NCBI GenBank assembly: GCA_963832835.1
Contig: CAWHVD010000001.1
Span: forward strand, 2,170,001-2,234,000
DNA: 64,000 nucleotides
Reading direction: 5' to 3'
Origin: CAVPKN01 sp963832835
GTDB lineage: Bacteria > Chlamydiota > Chlamydiia > Chlamydiales > JAAKFR01
A program made the translations under genes and the position numbers. Below the pieces are notes generated by a model. It was not told the origin of the DNA. It saw only the letters and a program-made list of their open reading frames with translations, and made no database searches. Below are positions 44,601-51,002 of the stretch, piece after piece. Every line of letters starts with the position of its first letter. Position 1 is the stretch's first letter.

Positions 44601-47600
44601 ATTGCAAAGATATCGCACAAAAACCGATGATGTCCGATCTAGAAAAAGAAGATCTAGTACAAAAAATAGCCTCGGAGCTTAATCCGAAACGCCTCTCTCC
44701 TTACGACGTCCCCAAATACCCTGTTTTCTTAGTGTATGAGTATTTAAGTGGTCTTGCGATCCGTCCTGAACAGGTCGTGCATCTCGAAAAAATGCTTGAG
44801 CTCAACCCTAAATCGCGCAAATACCGCAATAGGGTTGCACAATTGATCATGGGCGGGGGGAAAACAACACTTATTGGCGTGATCTTATTGAAATTGGCAG
44901 CGTCTGAGGGCAATCTTGCTCTTTTTATCACGCCGGGTTCTCAATATTCGTCGGTGGCACACAATTTGCGCCGCACACAAAAAGAATACTTTGACCAGGA
45001 CATGGAAGAGATCGATATCCCAGGTGATCAGATCTATGCTAAAGGAGCTGAGATCGAACGGAGAATGAGAAATGCCATGGAAGCTGGCGATTTCCTTCTT
45101 GCCAAATCGGAAACCCTTCTGTGCATCCATCTCAAATTCATTACAGCTTGCTTCGAAGGGAATCCGATTAGGCTGGGTGAGATCAATGCTCTGCGTCATG
45201 TTTTGTTGCTGCTGCGCCAGTCAGGTGAGGCTTTGATCGATGAAGTGGATCTGGTCTTGAATATCCTGCAAGAAATGAATGTTCCAATGGGAGAAGAACA
45301 GCACGTCGATCCCAGTCGCATCGAGATTAACCGAGAGCTCTTTTCTCTTCTGATCTCTGAAGATGCCGCGACTAGCCCAGACACGACAGCAAACTTACGC
45401 GAGCTCATCGGCTTAGAAAGCAACAGGCAAACCCTCCTAAAAGAGAGCGATTTTAAAGAGATCGTTGCTCAGGCTGTTGCTTGGAAATTTGTTAAAAAAT
45501 ACCCCACCATTCAAGACTATTTCGTCTCCTTTTACCGCTATATTAGCGGGAAAATGAACACGACATGCCAGAAGATGCTGGATATGCCAGGTTCCCCCGA
45601 GTACTTAACATGGGAAAAAAGCCTAAATGCACAAGACACCCAAGATTTAGCCTTTTTAACTGAGCTACGCAGCATGCGCAATTCAAAAGATAAGGATAAA
45701 GAAGAAGCTGTCCATCAAATTGCTGTCATCAAACTCATGCTGCGCACGGTGCTTCCCACCACGTTCCAAAAAATGGGGAATCGCCACTATGGGCGCGGTG
45801 TGGACAAACCCGGAGAGGTCCGCCCTTTCCTTGCAAGTGACGTCCCTTCAACCAACCATTTTGGCTATATCTACGAGTGGATAGCCCACCATTTTCAAAC
45901 GGTCTTACAATGTGGAATTAAAGCTCCACAACTTAAGGCCCTAGCCGATCTGTACCGTGAAGGTGCCGAGGGATCTCTTAAGGCAAAACACCTAGTGTGG
46001 GATGAGACGAGTGATCAAACCCTGCCTCCAGAAGCATATGAATTCAAGCAGATGACAGGCGTCGATCTCGATCTCATTGACAAACCTGGAATGCTTGAAA
46101 AGGCCCTAGCCAACCTCCAGGGCAAGAATGACGATCTTTTAAAACTGGAAGCCGAGACAGCCTCTTCGCAAGTAGTCTACCATCCTTATCGCGTAACAGC
46201 CAATGGAATGACCCTTGTCAATATGCTCAATGCGCGCGTCATGTCGGCCACACCCCACAACGCACACTGTTATGAGGATTGTTTATCTGATGGCTATAAA
46301 CCCGAATGGGGCATTGAAGGGGGGATTGCAGATGTCGCTTTGGAACGAGTCCAAACAGAAGAGAAAATACATGTGCACTTAACCCGCTCAAGAAATTTAA
46401 GCCTTCTTTCTGAACTTTTAGATAACCATACAGAAAAAAAGCGGATCCGGATGTTTATGGACTCGGGTGCCCTGTTAAAAGACTCTACCAATCTTGAGGT
46501 CGCCAAGGCTTTGCGAGACAAGCTAGGTATCGGAGTGCTCTTTTTTATGCGAGATCCTAAAAAGAAAAATGACTGTCCCGATACTCTAGCTCTTCTACCT
46601 CTCGATTCAGACAGACCCAGGATCATCGGCGGAACGCGCTTAGAAGATATTGAAAAAACAGGACTCTCTCTTCAAGAATATTGCGTGTATGCCGATGAGA
46701 GGCACACGACAGGTACCGATGTTCCTCTTCCGTTTGATGCCATCGGCATGATGACTGTGGATGAAACGATGCTAAGGCGCTCTTTTTTCCAAACGATGCT
46801 GCGCCTCCGCCAATTTTTTGCCGGTCAACGCATCGAATATGTGATTCCAGAAGATCTACTACCTACGTTCCCTACCTCCTCTGCACAACATAAGCAGCTC
46901 ATGCTCATACTCCGCGCTCTGATGGGATCGATCCGCAACCAAGCAATCTGCAAAGGGAAACATTATTTCCGCTCGCGCAAACAAAAAATCGATAGCCTAT
47001 TTGAACAAACCCTTCTCACCAACCATCTGCTTATCGACAGAAATTTGACTCTAAAAGATTTGGAGCAAATAGGCCCTTACAAAAAGGTCATGCTAATCCC
47101 TCAAAATGATCTCCCTTATGATCAATTCGGAGCCCTAGAGTATTCCGTGAGCGCAATTGCCGATCTCGAAAGGCATGGAGCCGCACGGGTAGCATCCTTC
47201 CGAGAGGGTGGTGGGGATGAACAAACAGCCCTATGGTTTGAAGAAGAAATCCGTAAGGTGATTCAAAAAGCCGCAGCTTCGCAGTGGATGATCGATCAGG
47301 TACCCAGCCCAGGCGTCAATGAACTGGGTATGGAAGTGGACATCCTCAATGAGGTCAATCAAAATGTAGAGAAAAATGTCGAGCAGGAAATAGATGTCGA
47401 GCTTTTAAAAGAGCTCCAGATGTATCAAGACATAAAGAGTTATTCCACACGCGATGATACGACTTGGAAACCCAAGGATATCGAGGCTCTTTTAACTGCC
47501 CTTCTTTCAAACACACCTCTTCCCGTAGAGATGCAAAAAAAGGATGGGTTTACACCCCTTCCACTCCAAGAGCTTTTCGATCAAAAACACTATAGCTACA

Positions 47601-49018
47601 AGCAAGACTTCAGCTCTGTGTTTGATGCACAAGTTCAAGTTACCAAAACGTGGGCTTTCACCAACAATCAGCCCCTTCCCGTGTTTCACTGTTCACAACG
47701 TCCTGCGGGGCAGGTTCTCGTCTTTCAGGCCCCAGAGGGTTATCGCGCCCTGCTCCTTTCGCAAAAAGAGGCAGGCCGCTTCAAGGCCTTTCTTCATGAG
47801 CAGTACAAAAACCAGAAATGGAAGGATGTCTGGCTACTTCTGCCCGATATGAGCCCGTATGAAGATAATCCTTTTGCTCCGCCTCCTCGGGAGCAGATTA
47901 GCGACCTTTTTGTCCAGATCAATGCCTTAAATGGAAATGTAATTTTCCTAGAGTGTCATCCTGCTGCAACACAACTCTGGCTCCATAACACCTCACTTTC
48001 TGAAAGGAAAGTGAATTTCCTAAAGCTACGTGTCGGTGGCGATCCTGTGAAGAAAAGGCAATTCTTCGAGAGCAAATTATTTGGCTCTACACAAGGTGCA
48101 AAGCGGCAGATTTATTCTTCCCGCATCCGCGATAAAATCGCTTCCTTGGGGCAACAGGAAATCCGGAAATTGGGTATAGAAGACAAGGAAGTACTCAGAC
48201 AGCTTTCTGATAACCAGTTGCGTCTGGTTACTCCTGAGCAAGTACCTCTGCTCACCTCCTACCAGATCGGTAAACTGCGCGGCAAAGCTCTGATCCAATC
48301 CATCCCATCTGAATACAAAAATGCTATCCTCCCAGATCAATTTTCCGATTTGAGTGAGCCTCAAGTCAAATGGTTTGCGCAGGATCCCATCAAAACAACG
48401 TGGTTTGATTGGACTCGGATTCCTGACATGACAGAATCTCAGAGAGAGTCTCTCTGTGATACTCAGGTTGAGTCTATCACTACCCCCGAGATTGTTTCAC
48501 TTCTTCCCCCTGCAGCGCGCGCTTATCTGACAGGCAAGCAAATCCAGAAGGGACTCGTCCCTCAGTCGTTTATCCCCGACCTGCGCCGTCCGGATGCGAT
48601 TCAAATTCTCCCGATCGAGCAACTTCACTTAGTCACCCCAAAAGAACCAGAAAAATCCATAGTAGCTCGAACAGATAATACTCTTGTAGAAGACGAATTT
48701 ATAGAGTCCTCCGATGAAGGCATCTCGGAAATGACAGAGGAGTCCTCTCAGTGGGAAAGATGTAAAAAAATTACTGGCATTGCTTGCTTTGTGCTTGCCA
48801 CAATCGCATTCATCGGCGCTTCTATTTTAGGGACATGTTCCATTATAGGCCTGCATGCCTCTTGGGCCCCCAAGCTATTGGTTGATCTCTCTCACGTCAT
48901 TGGGCCAGAGTATGTCTCGTACATTCTCACTGCAGCTGGGCCAGCCTACCTGTTTTGTGCCTGGATCGGCAGGTGCATCCAAAAACGGACTGCCCAACAA
49001 ACAGTGATCCGTGCATAA
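38654..49018 (+). CDS. Giant helicase-like ATPase, DUF3638/DUF3645-like, with C-terminal membrane hairpin
   Basis: About 3,454 residues from the ATG at 38654 (a TTG at 38612 is also in frame). The first 2,000 residues are unrecognised. A P-loop NTPase follows: Walker A LIMGGGKTTLIGVI (MGGGKT 2066-2071), Walker B ALIDEVDLVL (DEVD 2196-2199), a SAT-like motif (2531-2533), and DERHTTGTDVPLPFD (from 2681) then RLRQFFAGQRIEYVIPE. These resemble the DUF3638/DUF3645 proteins of fungi and Chlamydiae and an SF2 core. The last ~300 residues contain repeated L-x2-Q-(V/I/L)-type helices and end in two hydrophobic spans. Residues 1743-1797 come from an inserted palindromic element. Confidence 0.8.
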   Translation: MFISKPSDPRPLSNKSVVIEKDKTGHCPQIWGAIKPVLSLITTTSTVLEPSRPITRKEKLRQSQLIQDHSQLSKPTGKVVKRSLESPFFKKENHKKLASVLGHIHGDQIIENSPLERLPPHVGAQVLQDYLEEKGIWDKEPQKLSALHEVMTEFKQTAERIHALEEYRNYGANASFYTCATDAAQAVYKLEPGKSYILGGQGAGHNRLEHSVLFEFHKNLDGTYDLFVYVMDKHKSTYDTVLHRDRRDWVRPFMHYRGILPIDLFFNGSNQTSPQIDLFQAILEPGVLKEGRLSFSPEYLASKLLAYLHQYKVPANQELSGFISAARSHPDAWHPVKAIALRYLGKEDYKRFVIELKFRSLVEGYQLGQTQLQHDTVDGAELRTVLKRGTENLLRQLVTYQRKHWLSEERCVHMEATALDLQQQIAHIEGHVDQGRRKKIVALSYVDVDYTQERQAALQKAKETIHAPRQEKISIRTEPPQIPKLWAPKRFASDLSTFVSKTIGVADIEHLVAQFPIPESPSAQASYWNSIPKKELNQVVSGLQSLMQKYDLTMRQRDLKSQIAISPHEANTVYTIYVVLHFIALRIDREKNSKKPKNDPSCLESYPIFFPGVLYDSDPYHTYTSPEDFKKRQQISAYMRATGTDPQKNALGNMHAYGSYFSAERVQTSAYGLYATLLEEGVISSNFRSSMTLFDRLRELIPHLSPMYEDIESKGHGFFQPKMEAGNAFKKADRSYLPSLFYAAFVAYQFSGYTHLRNDDSEQLTIKPDSFRGFINTIDFSAGRTKFKDYPNSNQGAKLAPISDKLHPQLIDPFLAFPKRDLARRQRYSKSSEEGDILNDRYMEDHKELLRSCCEPSLQPHQMLYYYRSRFDLFAGPEEQTLFEIEFFRTVLIGEERFPLKEELEQKGFVNECRTFIQEGVERYFYLQLGGRPHVFATLFFLRLASRLARFTGKPLFHSLPYVEKMLQLDDLTAQEKSALCLHKVLVYSTENKELSDLERKDLFRAWIYHKNTPLPPEWKNRLLEKEVAAYLHTQLPTQNLHADDRRAILNEALLILEMPSLTDGYVIDDLPLPTICAHSAHGESWEINLLTGKVCNQLGILVRGAHPPWIPRENRGHETAATTHFNYLFGGRVHNCSQTGTTIYFQDPCFGSLRVINEDIQKGLQRQIGGQWTQYVPPKTLEDQQIPRSLLADHTHWVPVGAQEQYLWICDFKTGKQRALLTQEGEIHPCNGTPEEVDSTRTLQITPEKAASHRMDDRGYILGTKHKGILESVSFTRFQSLSGEPLYFDMEPDGAVYGLNKKYILSPEQKEGLLEGISQYLLLRHKEEAREKVLIPCRKLSMFNPLSPLHTISTQTNDNGYGAPQQGVYTFLEFDIKGDKLIPLSIEGTFYLAYLKLAQREYLQAKELLNKIDFRQPLSLLSTKILVDLIQICEGKKSQHTTEPGKDHSPAAAAVVLAAYRLVELSYERMGKQNPCESPHCAKAIYQRNLEIIPAGLELSIKTEEKSFQYSFSQPTGVIDGPIHPLSLKLPQLGCGFSENKYPDCHNYHYAASHTDFIREEGKEIEKNVLLSTKYGEGYTHKDNNFFRSAYILAKTGSVEERKQLAFRLHIMEQMRMIKDDPKLRPNAWSLLHFALRFPDKAPELPPLKTPHMSRLDDVLQAWGFLQNVNSLILASSTATTQLPALELRDPPGATSILKAILPASKKMSKAAEPLTLRSDSKETIDGGFIETLFSAHLKPIILKTAVRDGKVMQNFDLESLLIGGAHSQTVKGAPNGSDSVSKDCVNLPSPTAVFRIIREENELEEITFAYDPAWARSEDEKSAEKPIKAEFDNFQKDYAEGRKNNQNRQVYEGINLPNLQQNIEDRSKGLATDLHNLETTILEIANKMDPQRRAEGRLLRESKVENELSMKKLIGIFLTGDRAAFKKANPYLAHPDYVKKVADAVGIKAFPEVVIDYLYDLIGLYLTTGVYRQRLERAFGHCKDIAQKPMMSDLEKEDLVQKIASELNPKRLSPYDVPKYPVFLVYEYLSGLAIRPEQVVHLEKMLELNPKSRKYRNRVAQLIMGGGKTTLIGVILLKLAASEGNLALFITPGSQYSSVAHNLRRTQKEYFDQDMEEIDIPGDQIYAKGAEIERRMRNAMEAGDFLLAKSETLLCIHLKFITACFEGNPIRLGEINALRHVLLLLRQSGEALIDEVDLVLNILQEMNVPMGEEQHVDPSRIEINRELFSLLISEDAATSPDTTANLRELIGLESNRQTLLKESDFKEIVAQAVAWKFVKKYPTIQDYFVSFYRYISGKMNTTCQKMLDMPGSPEYLTWEKSLNAQDTQDLAFLTELRSMRNSKDKDKEEAVHQIAVIKLMLRTVLPTTFQKMGNRHYGRGVDKPGEVRPFLASDVPSTNHFGYIYEWIAHHFQTVLQCGIKAPQLKALADLYREGAEGSLKAKHLVWDETSDQTLPPEAYEFKQMTGVDLDLIDKPGMLEKALANLQGKNDDLLKLEAETASSQVVYHPYRVTANGMTLVNMLNARVMSATPHNAHCYEDCLSDGYKPEWGIEGGIADVALERVQTEEKIHVHLTRSRNLSLLSELLDNHTEKKRIRMFMDSGALLKDSTNLEVAKALRDKLGIGVLFFMRDPKKKNDCPDTLALLPLDSDRPRIIGGTRLEDIEKTGLSLQEYCVYADERHTTGTDVPLPFDAIGMMTVDETMLRRSFFQTMLRLRQFFAGQRIEYVIPEDLLPTFPTSSAQHKQLMLILRALMGSIRNQAICKGKHYFRSRKQKIDSLFEQTLLTNHLLIDRNLTLKDLEQIGPYKKVMLIPQNDLPYDQFGALEYSVSAIADLERHGAARVASFREGGGDEQTALWFEEEIRKVIQKAAASQWMIDQVPSPGVNELGMEVDILNEVNQNVEKNVEQEIDVELLKELQMYQDIKSYSTRDDTTWKPKDIEALLTALLSNTPLPVEMQKKDGFTPLPLQELFDQKHYSYKQDFSSVFDAQVQVTKTWAFTNNQPLPVFHCSQRPAGQVLVFQAPEGYRALLLSQKEAGRFKAFLHEQYKNQKWKDVWLLLPDMSPYEDNPFAPPPREQISDLFVQINALNGNVIFLECHPAATQLWLHNTSLSERKVNFLKLRVGGDPVKKRQFFESKLFGSTQGAKRQIYSSRIRDKIASLGQQEIRKLGIEDKEVLRQLSDNQLRLVTPEQVPLLTSYQIGKLRGKALIQSIPSEYKNAILPDQFSDLSEPQVKWFAQDPIKTTWFDWTRIPDMTESQRESLCDTQVESITTPEIVSLLPPAARAYLTGKQIQKGLVPQSFIPDLRRPDAIQILPIEQLHLVTPKEPEKSIVARTDNTLVEDEFIESSDEGISEMTEESSQWERCKKITGIACFVLATIAFIGASILGTCSIIGLHASWAPKLLVDLSHVIGPEYVSYILTAAGPAYLFCAWIGRCIQKRTAQQTVIRA
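43882..44044 (+). mobile_element. Family B element, copy 3, inserted in frame in the giant gene
   Basis: 163 bp, CCTAAAAACGGC...GCCGTTTTTAGG, with ATTAT duplicated (43877-43881 and 44045-44049). Element plus duplication is 168 bp, exactly 56 codons, and the phase avoids the TAA near each end, so the host frame reads through: LKTAVRDGKVMQNFDLESLL then IGGAHSQTVKG... to SPTAVFR. The host protein continues without change of frame. Confidence 0.95.
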
Positions 49019-49019
49019 T

Positions 49020-49182
49020 CCTATAAACGGCAGTTGGAGACGGCAAATTGACGCAATCTTTTGATCCAGAATCGCTTCCATTAGGGGGCCCCTTCACCAT
49101 TTGGGAATGTGCGCCCCCTATTAAAAGTGATTCTAAATCAAAATCTTGCATCACTTTACCATCTCGAACCGCCGTTTTTAGG
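49020..49182 (-). mobile_element. Family B element, copy 4, directly after the giant gene
   Basis: 163 bp in the opposite orientation to the other copies, flanked by ATAAT (49015-49019 and 49183-49187). The stop codon of the giant gene (TAA 49016-49018) lies within the left duplication, so the protein end was not changed. Confidence 0.92.
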
Positions 49183-49219
49183 ATAATTCGTACCGTTTTT
49201 GTTTAGAAGAGTTATACCC

Positions 49220-49687
49220 ATGTTTCCACCTACGATTGTGATCCGTCACCGGAAAGAGAATTTAAAAAAATGCTCCTTGAGGGGGCTCGAAACGCGCTCT
49301 GACTTCCTTTTTTTCCGCTATCCCCTCCAGGAAGTGTTGCCCTCCCTCGATGATTATATTTTGCTGAGTTTGGATACTCAAGAGGAGCTCTCTGCAGAAG
49401 ATGGCGCCATGGGCCTACTGGTACTGGATGCCACATGGCGGTATGCTCAAAAAATGGACGAACAGATTGCCTTCCCACCCCATATTCGCAGGAGGCGTTT
49501 GCCGGCCCATCTTAAAACTGCCTATCCAAGACGACAACAAGATTGTTTAGATCCAACTCTTGGAATGGCCTCTGTTGAGGCGATCGCGTGCGCGTACGCC
49601 CTGATGGGACGATCACTGGATGGGCTGCTCGACCATTACCATTGGAAAGAGTCTTTTATCGAAAAAAACAAATGTTTTCTGCTATAA
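49220..49687 (+). CDS. Tsr3/DUF367-like RNA modification protein
   Basis: 155 residues from the ATG at 49220. LLVLDATWRYAQKM, RRRRLPAHLKTAYPRRQQD, CLDPTLGMASVEAIACAYAL and LLDHYHWKESFIEKN match the Tsr3/DUF367 (RLI-associated) pattern D-x-(S/T)-W...R-x-L-P...(S/A)-x-x-E-A...F-x-x-N. Eukaryotic and archaeal Tsr3 adds an aminocarboxypropyl group to small-subunit rRNA; whether the bacterial member does so is unknown. DTW-domain proteins are a related alternative. Confidence 0.7.
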   Translation: MFPPTIVIRHRKENLKKCSLRGLETRSDFLFFRYPLQEVLPSLDDYILLSLDTQEELSAEDGAMGLLVLDATWRYAQKMDEQIAFPPHIRRRRLPAHLKTAYPRRQQDCLDPTLGMASVEAIACAYALMGRSLDGLLDHYHWKESFIEKNKCFLL

Positions 49688-49695
49688 GTGTATAT

Positions 49696-50355
49696 ATGAA
49701 AACTGTTGATAAAAGTCGCCGTTTCGCTTTTCATCACCAAAATGAAACGTTGCTTTTTCAGTTTTTGCTCCATGAATGCATCTGTGCTCATAGCATTTTG
49801 AGAAAAAGTCCGTGTCCTGAGACGCTCCGCTACATGATCGGCAATGTAGACAGAGAAGAGAATATCTGGCAGCCCCAATATGGCCATGTACCGCGGTTGC
49901 GGTATTACTGCACACTTTTCATAACGCATTTTGGAGATACCTCTTCTTCTTTTGCCGAGCAGCTCGATCAAACAGTCGAACGGGCCTACAACGCCGCTCT
50001 AAAGTGTCGTTCTTTGCGCGCAAAAGATGAGAATAGCTTATGCGTGCTTTACCAAAGCTTGAACGAAGAATTATCTTGCTTTCTCAAACTTCTCTTCGAA
50101 AAACTCCCCGATTACCGAGATTGCCCATCTATTTTGCATTTTTTACTCCGTCATCAAGAGCAATGTGACGCCGCATGCCAAGAGCCCATTGTTAAAAAAA
50201 TGTTCTCCTCCTTTTTTCCGGAAGGAGCTGAGCAGGCCCAAACCTACTTGCTAGACTGGTTCTCGAAGAAAGGGTTTGAGCATCTTCTCCCCTCAATTGA
50301 AGAGAGTCTCAAAAAAATAGGCTGCTTGGATACCCTCCCGGAAGGCAACCCTTGA
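49696..50355 (+). CDS. Hypothetical protein upstream of priA
   Basis: 219 residues from the ATG at 49696; an ATG at 49672, overlapping the preceding gene, is an alternative. Mostly helical and Cys-rich (HECICAHSILRKSPCPETLR, CPSILHFLLRHQEQCDAACQ), no signal or membrane span. I do not recognise the family. It sits in a tightly packed run (Tsr3-like, this gene, next gene, priA), with its TGA overlapping the TTG start of the following gene, which implies an operon. Confidence 0.7.
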   Translation: MKTVDKSRRFAFHHQNETLLFQFLLHECICAHSILRKSPCPETLRYMIGNVDREENIWQPQYGHVPRLRYYCTLFITHFGDTSSSFAEQLDQTVERAYNAALKCRSLRAKDENSLCVLYQSLNEELSCFLKLLFEKLPDYRDCPSILHFLLRHQEQCDAACQEPIVKKMFSSFFPEGAEQAQTYLLDWFSKKGFEHLLPSIEESLKKIGCLDTLPEGNP

Positions 50356-51002
50356 GCAATTCTACCATCCATGAGTTTGCCAAACTCGTACATGATGTCC
50401 GGCATTTCATCCAACAGGATATGCGCCCCGTAAAGGAAAAAACCCCTCCCTCTTCCGCTCACGCACCTACTGTTCAGGTACACACTTTGCCAAAAAATGT
50501 TCCGGAGTCTGAAACACCACCACCGGATGTACTTCCCAAGCAAATAGTTCCTGCCAAAGCCACAACCTACATTCCACCAATCCTCAAGGGGGATTGGGAA
50601 CTACACGCCATGCCCCCCCCTGCCGATTCATCCCATTTACATCAAAAACTCGCCACCTACACATCTGCGCAAGAACCACCCTTGAGTGTGCTACTCATTT
50701 TACCAGAAGATAATAACCCCCATCGGTTGTTTTTAGAAAATGTCTCTAGGGCCGTGACACGTACGTTCGCTTCAGCAAGCGTTGTCCTTTACCACGATGG
50801 ACTGCTCGGCCAAATGCAAGGCAAGCTGATCTTGGCACCTCTCTCTTTATTCCAGAAGAGATTCCCCAAAGCACAACCTCATATACCCCAACAAGCAGAG
50901 GGTATGACCTGGATTCCTTTAGAAAACCTCGACATCTATGCCCATGATGTAACAGCCAAGCGTGCCCTATGGATGAGTATTCAACGTTCGTTTCAGTCGT
51001 AG
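50352..51002 (+). CDS. Hypothetical protein, proline-rich, overlapping priA
   Basis: 216 residues from a TTG at 50352, supported by GGAAGG at good spacing. The N-terminal 30 residues are helical, residues about 30-90 are Pro-rich and probably disordered, and the C-terminal half is compact (LSVLLILPEDNNPHRLFLEN, KLILAPLSLFQKRFPKAQ). No family recognised. It overlaps the upstream gene by four bases and priA by 34 bases, so translation of all three is linked. The position suggests a chlamydial protein tied to priA only by operon. Confidence 0.7.
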   Translation: MSNSTIHEFAKLVHDVRHFIQQDMRPVKEKTPPSSAHAPTVQVHTLPKNVPESETPPPDVLPKQIVPAKATTYIPPILKGDWELHAMPPPADSSHLHQKLATYTSAQEPPLSVLLILPEDNNPHRLFLENVSRAVTRTFASASVVLYHDGLLGQMQGKLILAPLSLFQKRFPKAQPHIPQQAEGMTWIPLENLDIYAHDVTAKRALWMSIQRSFQS

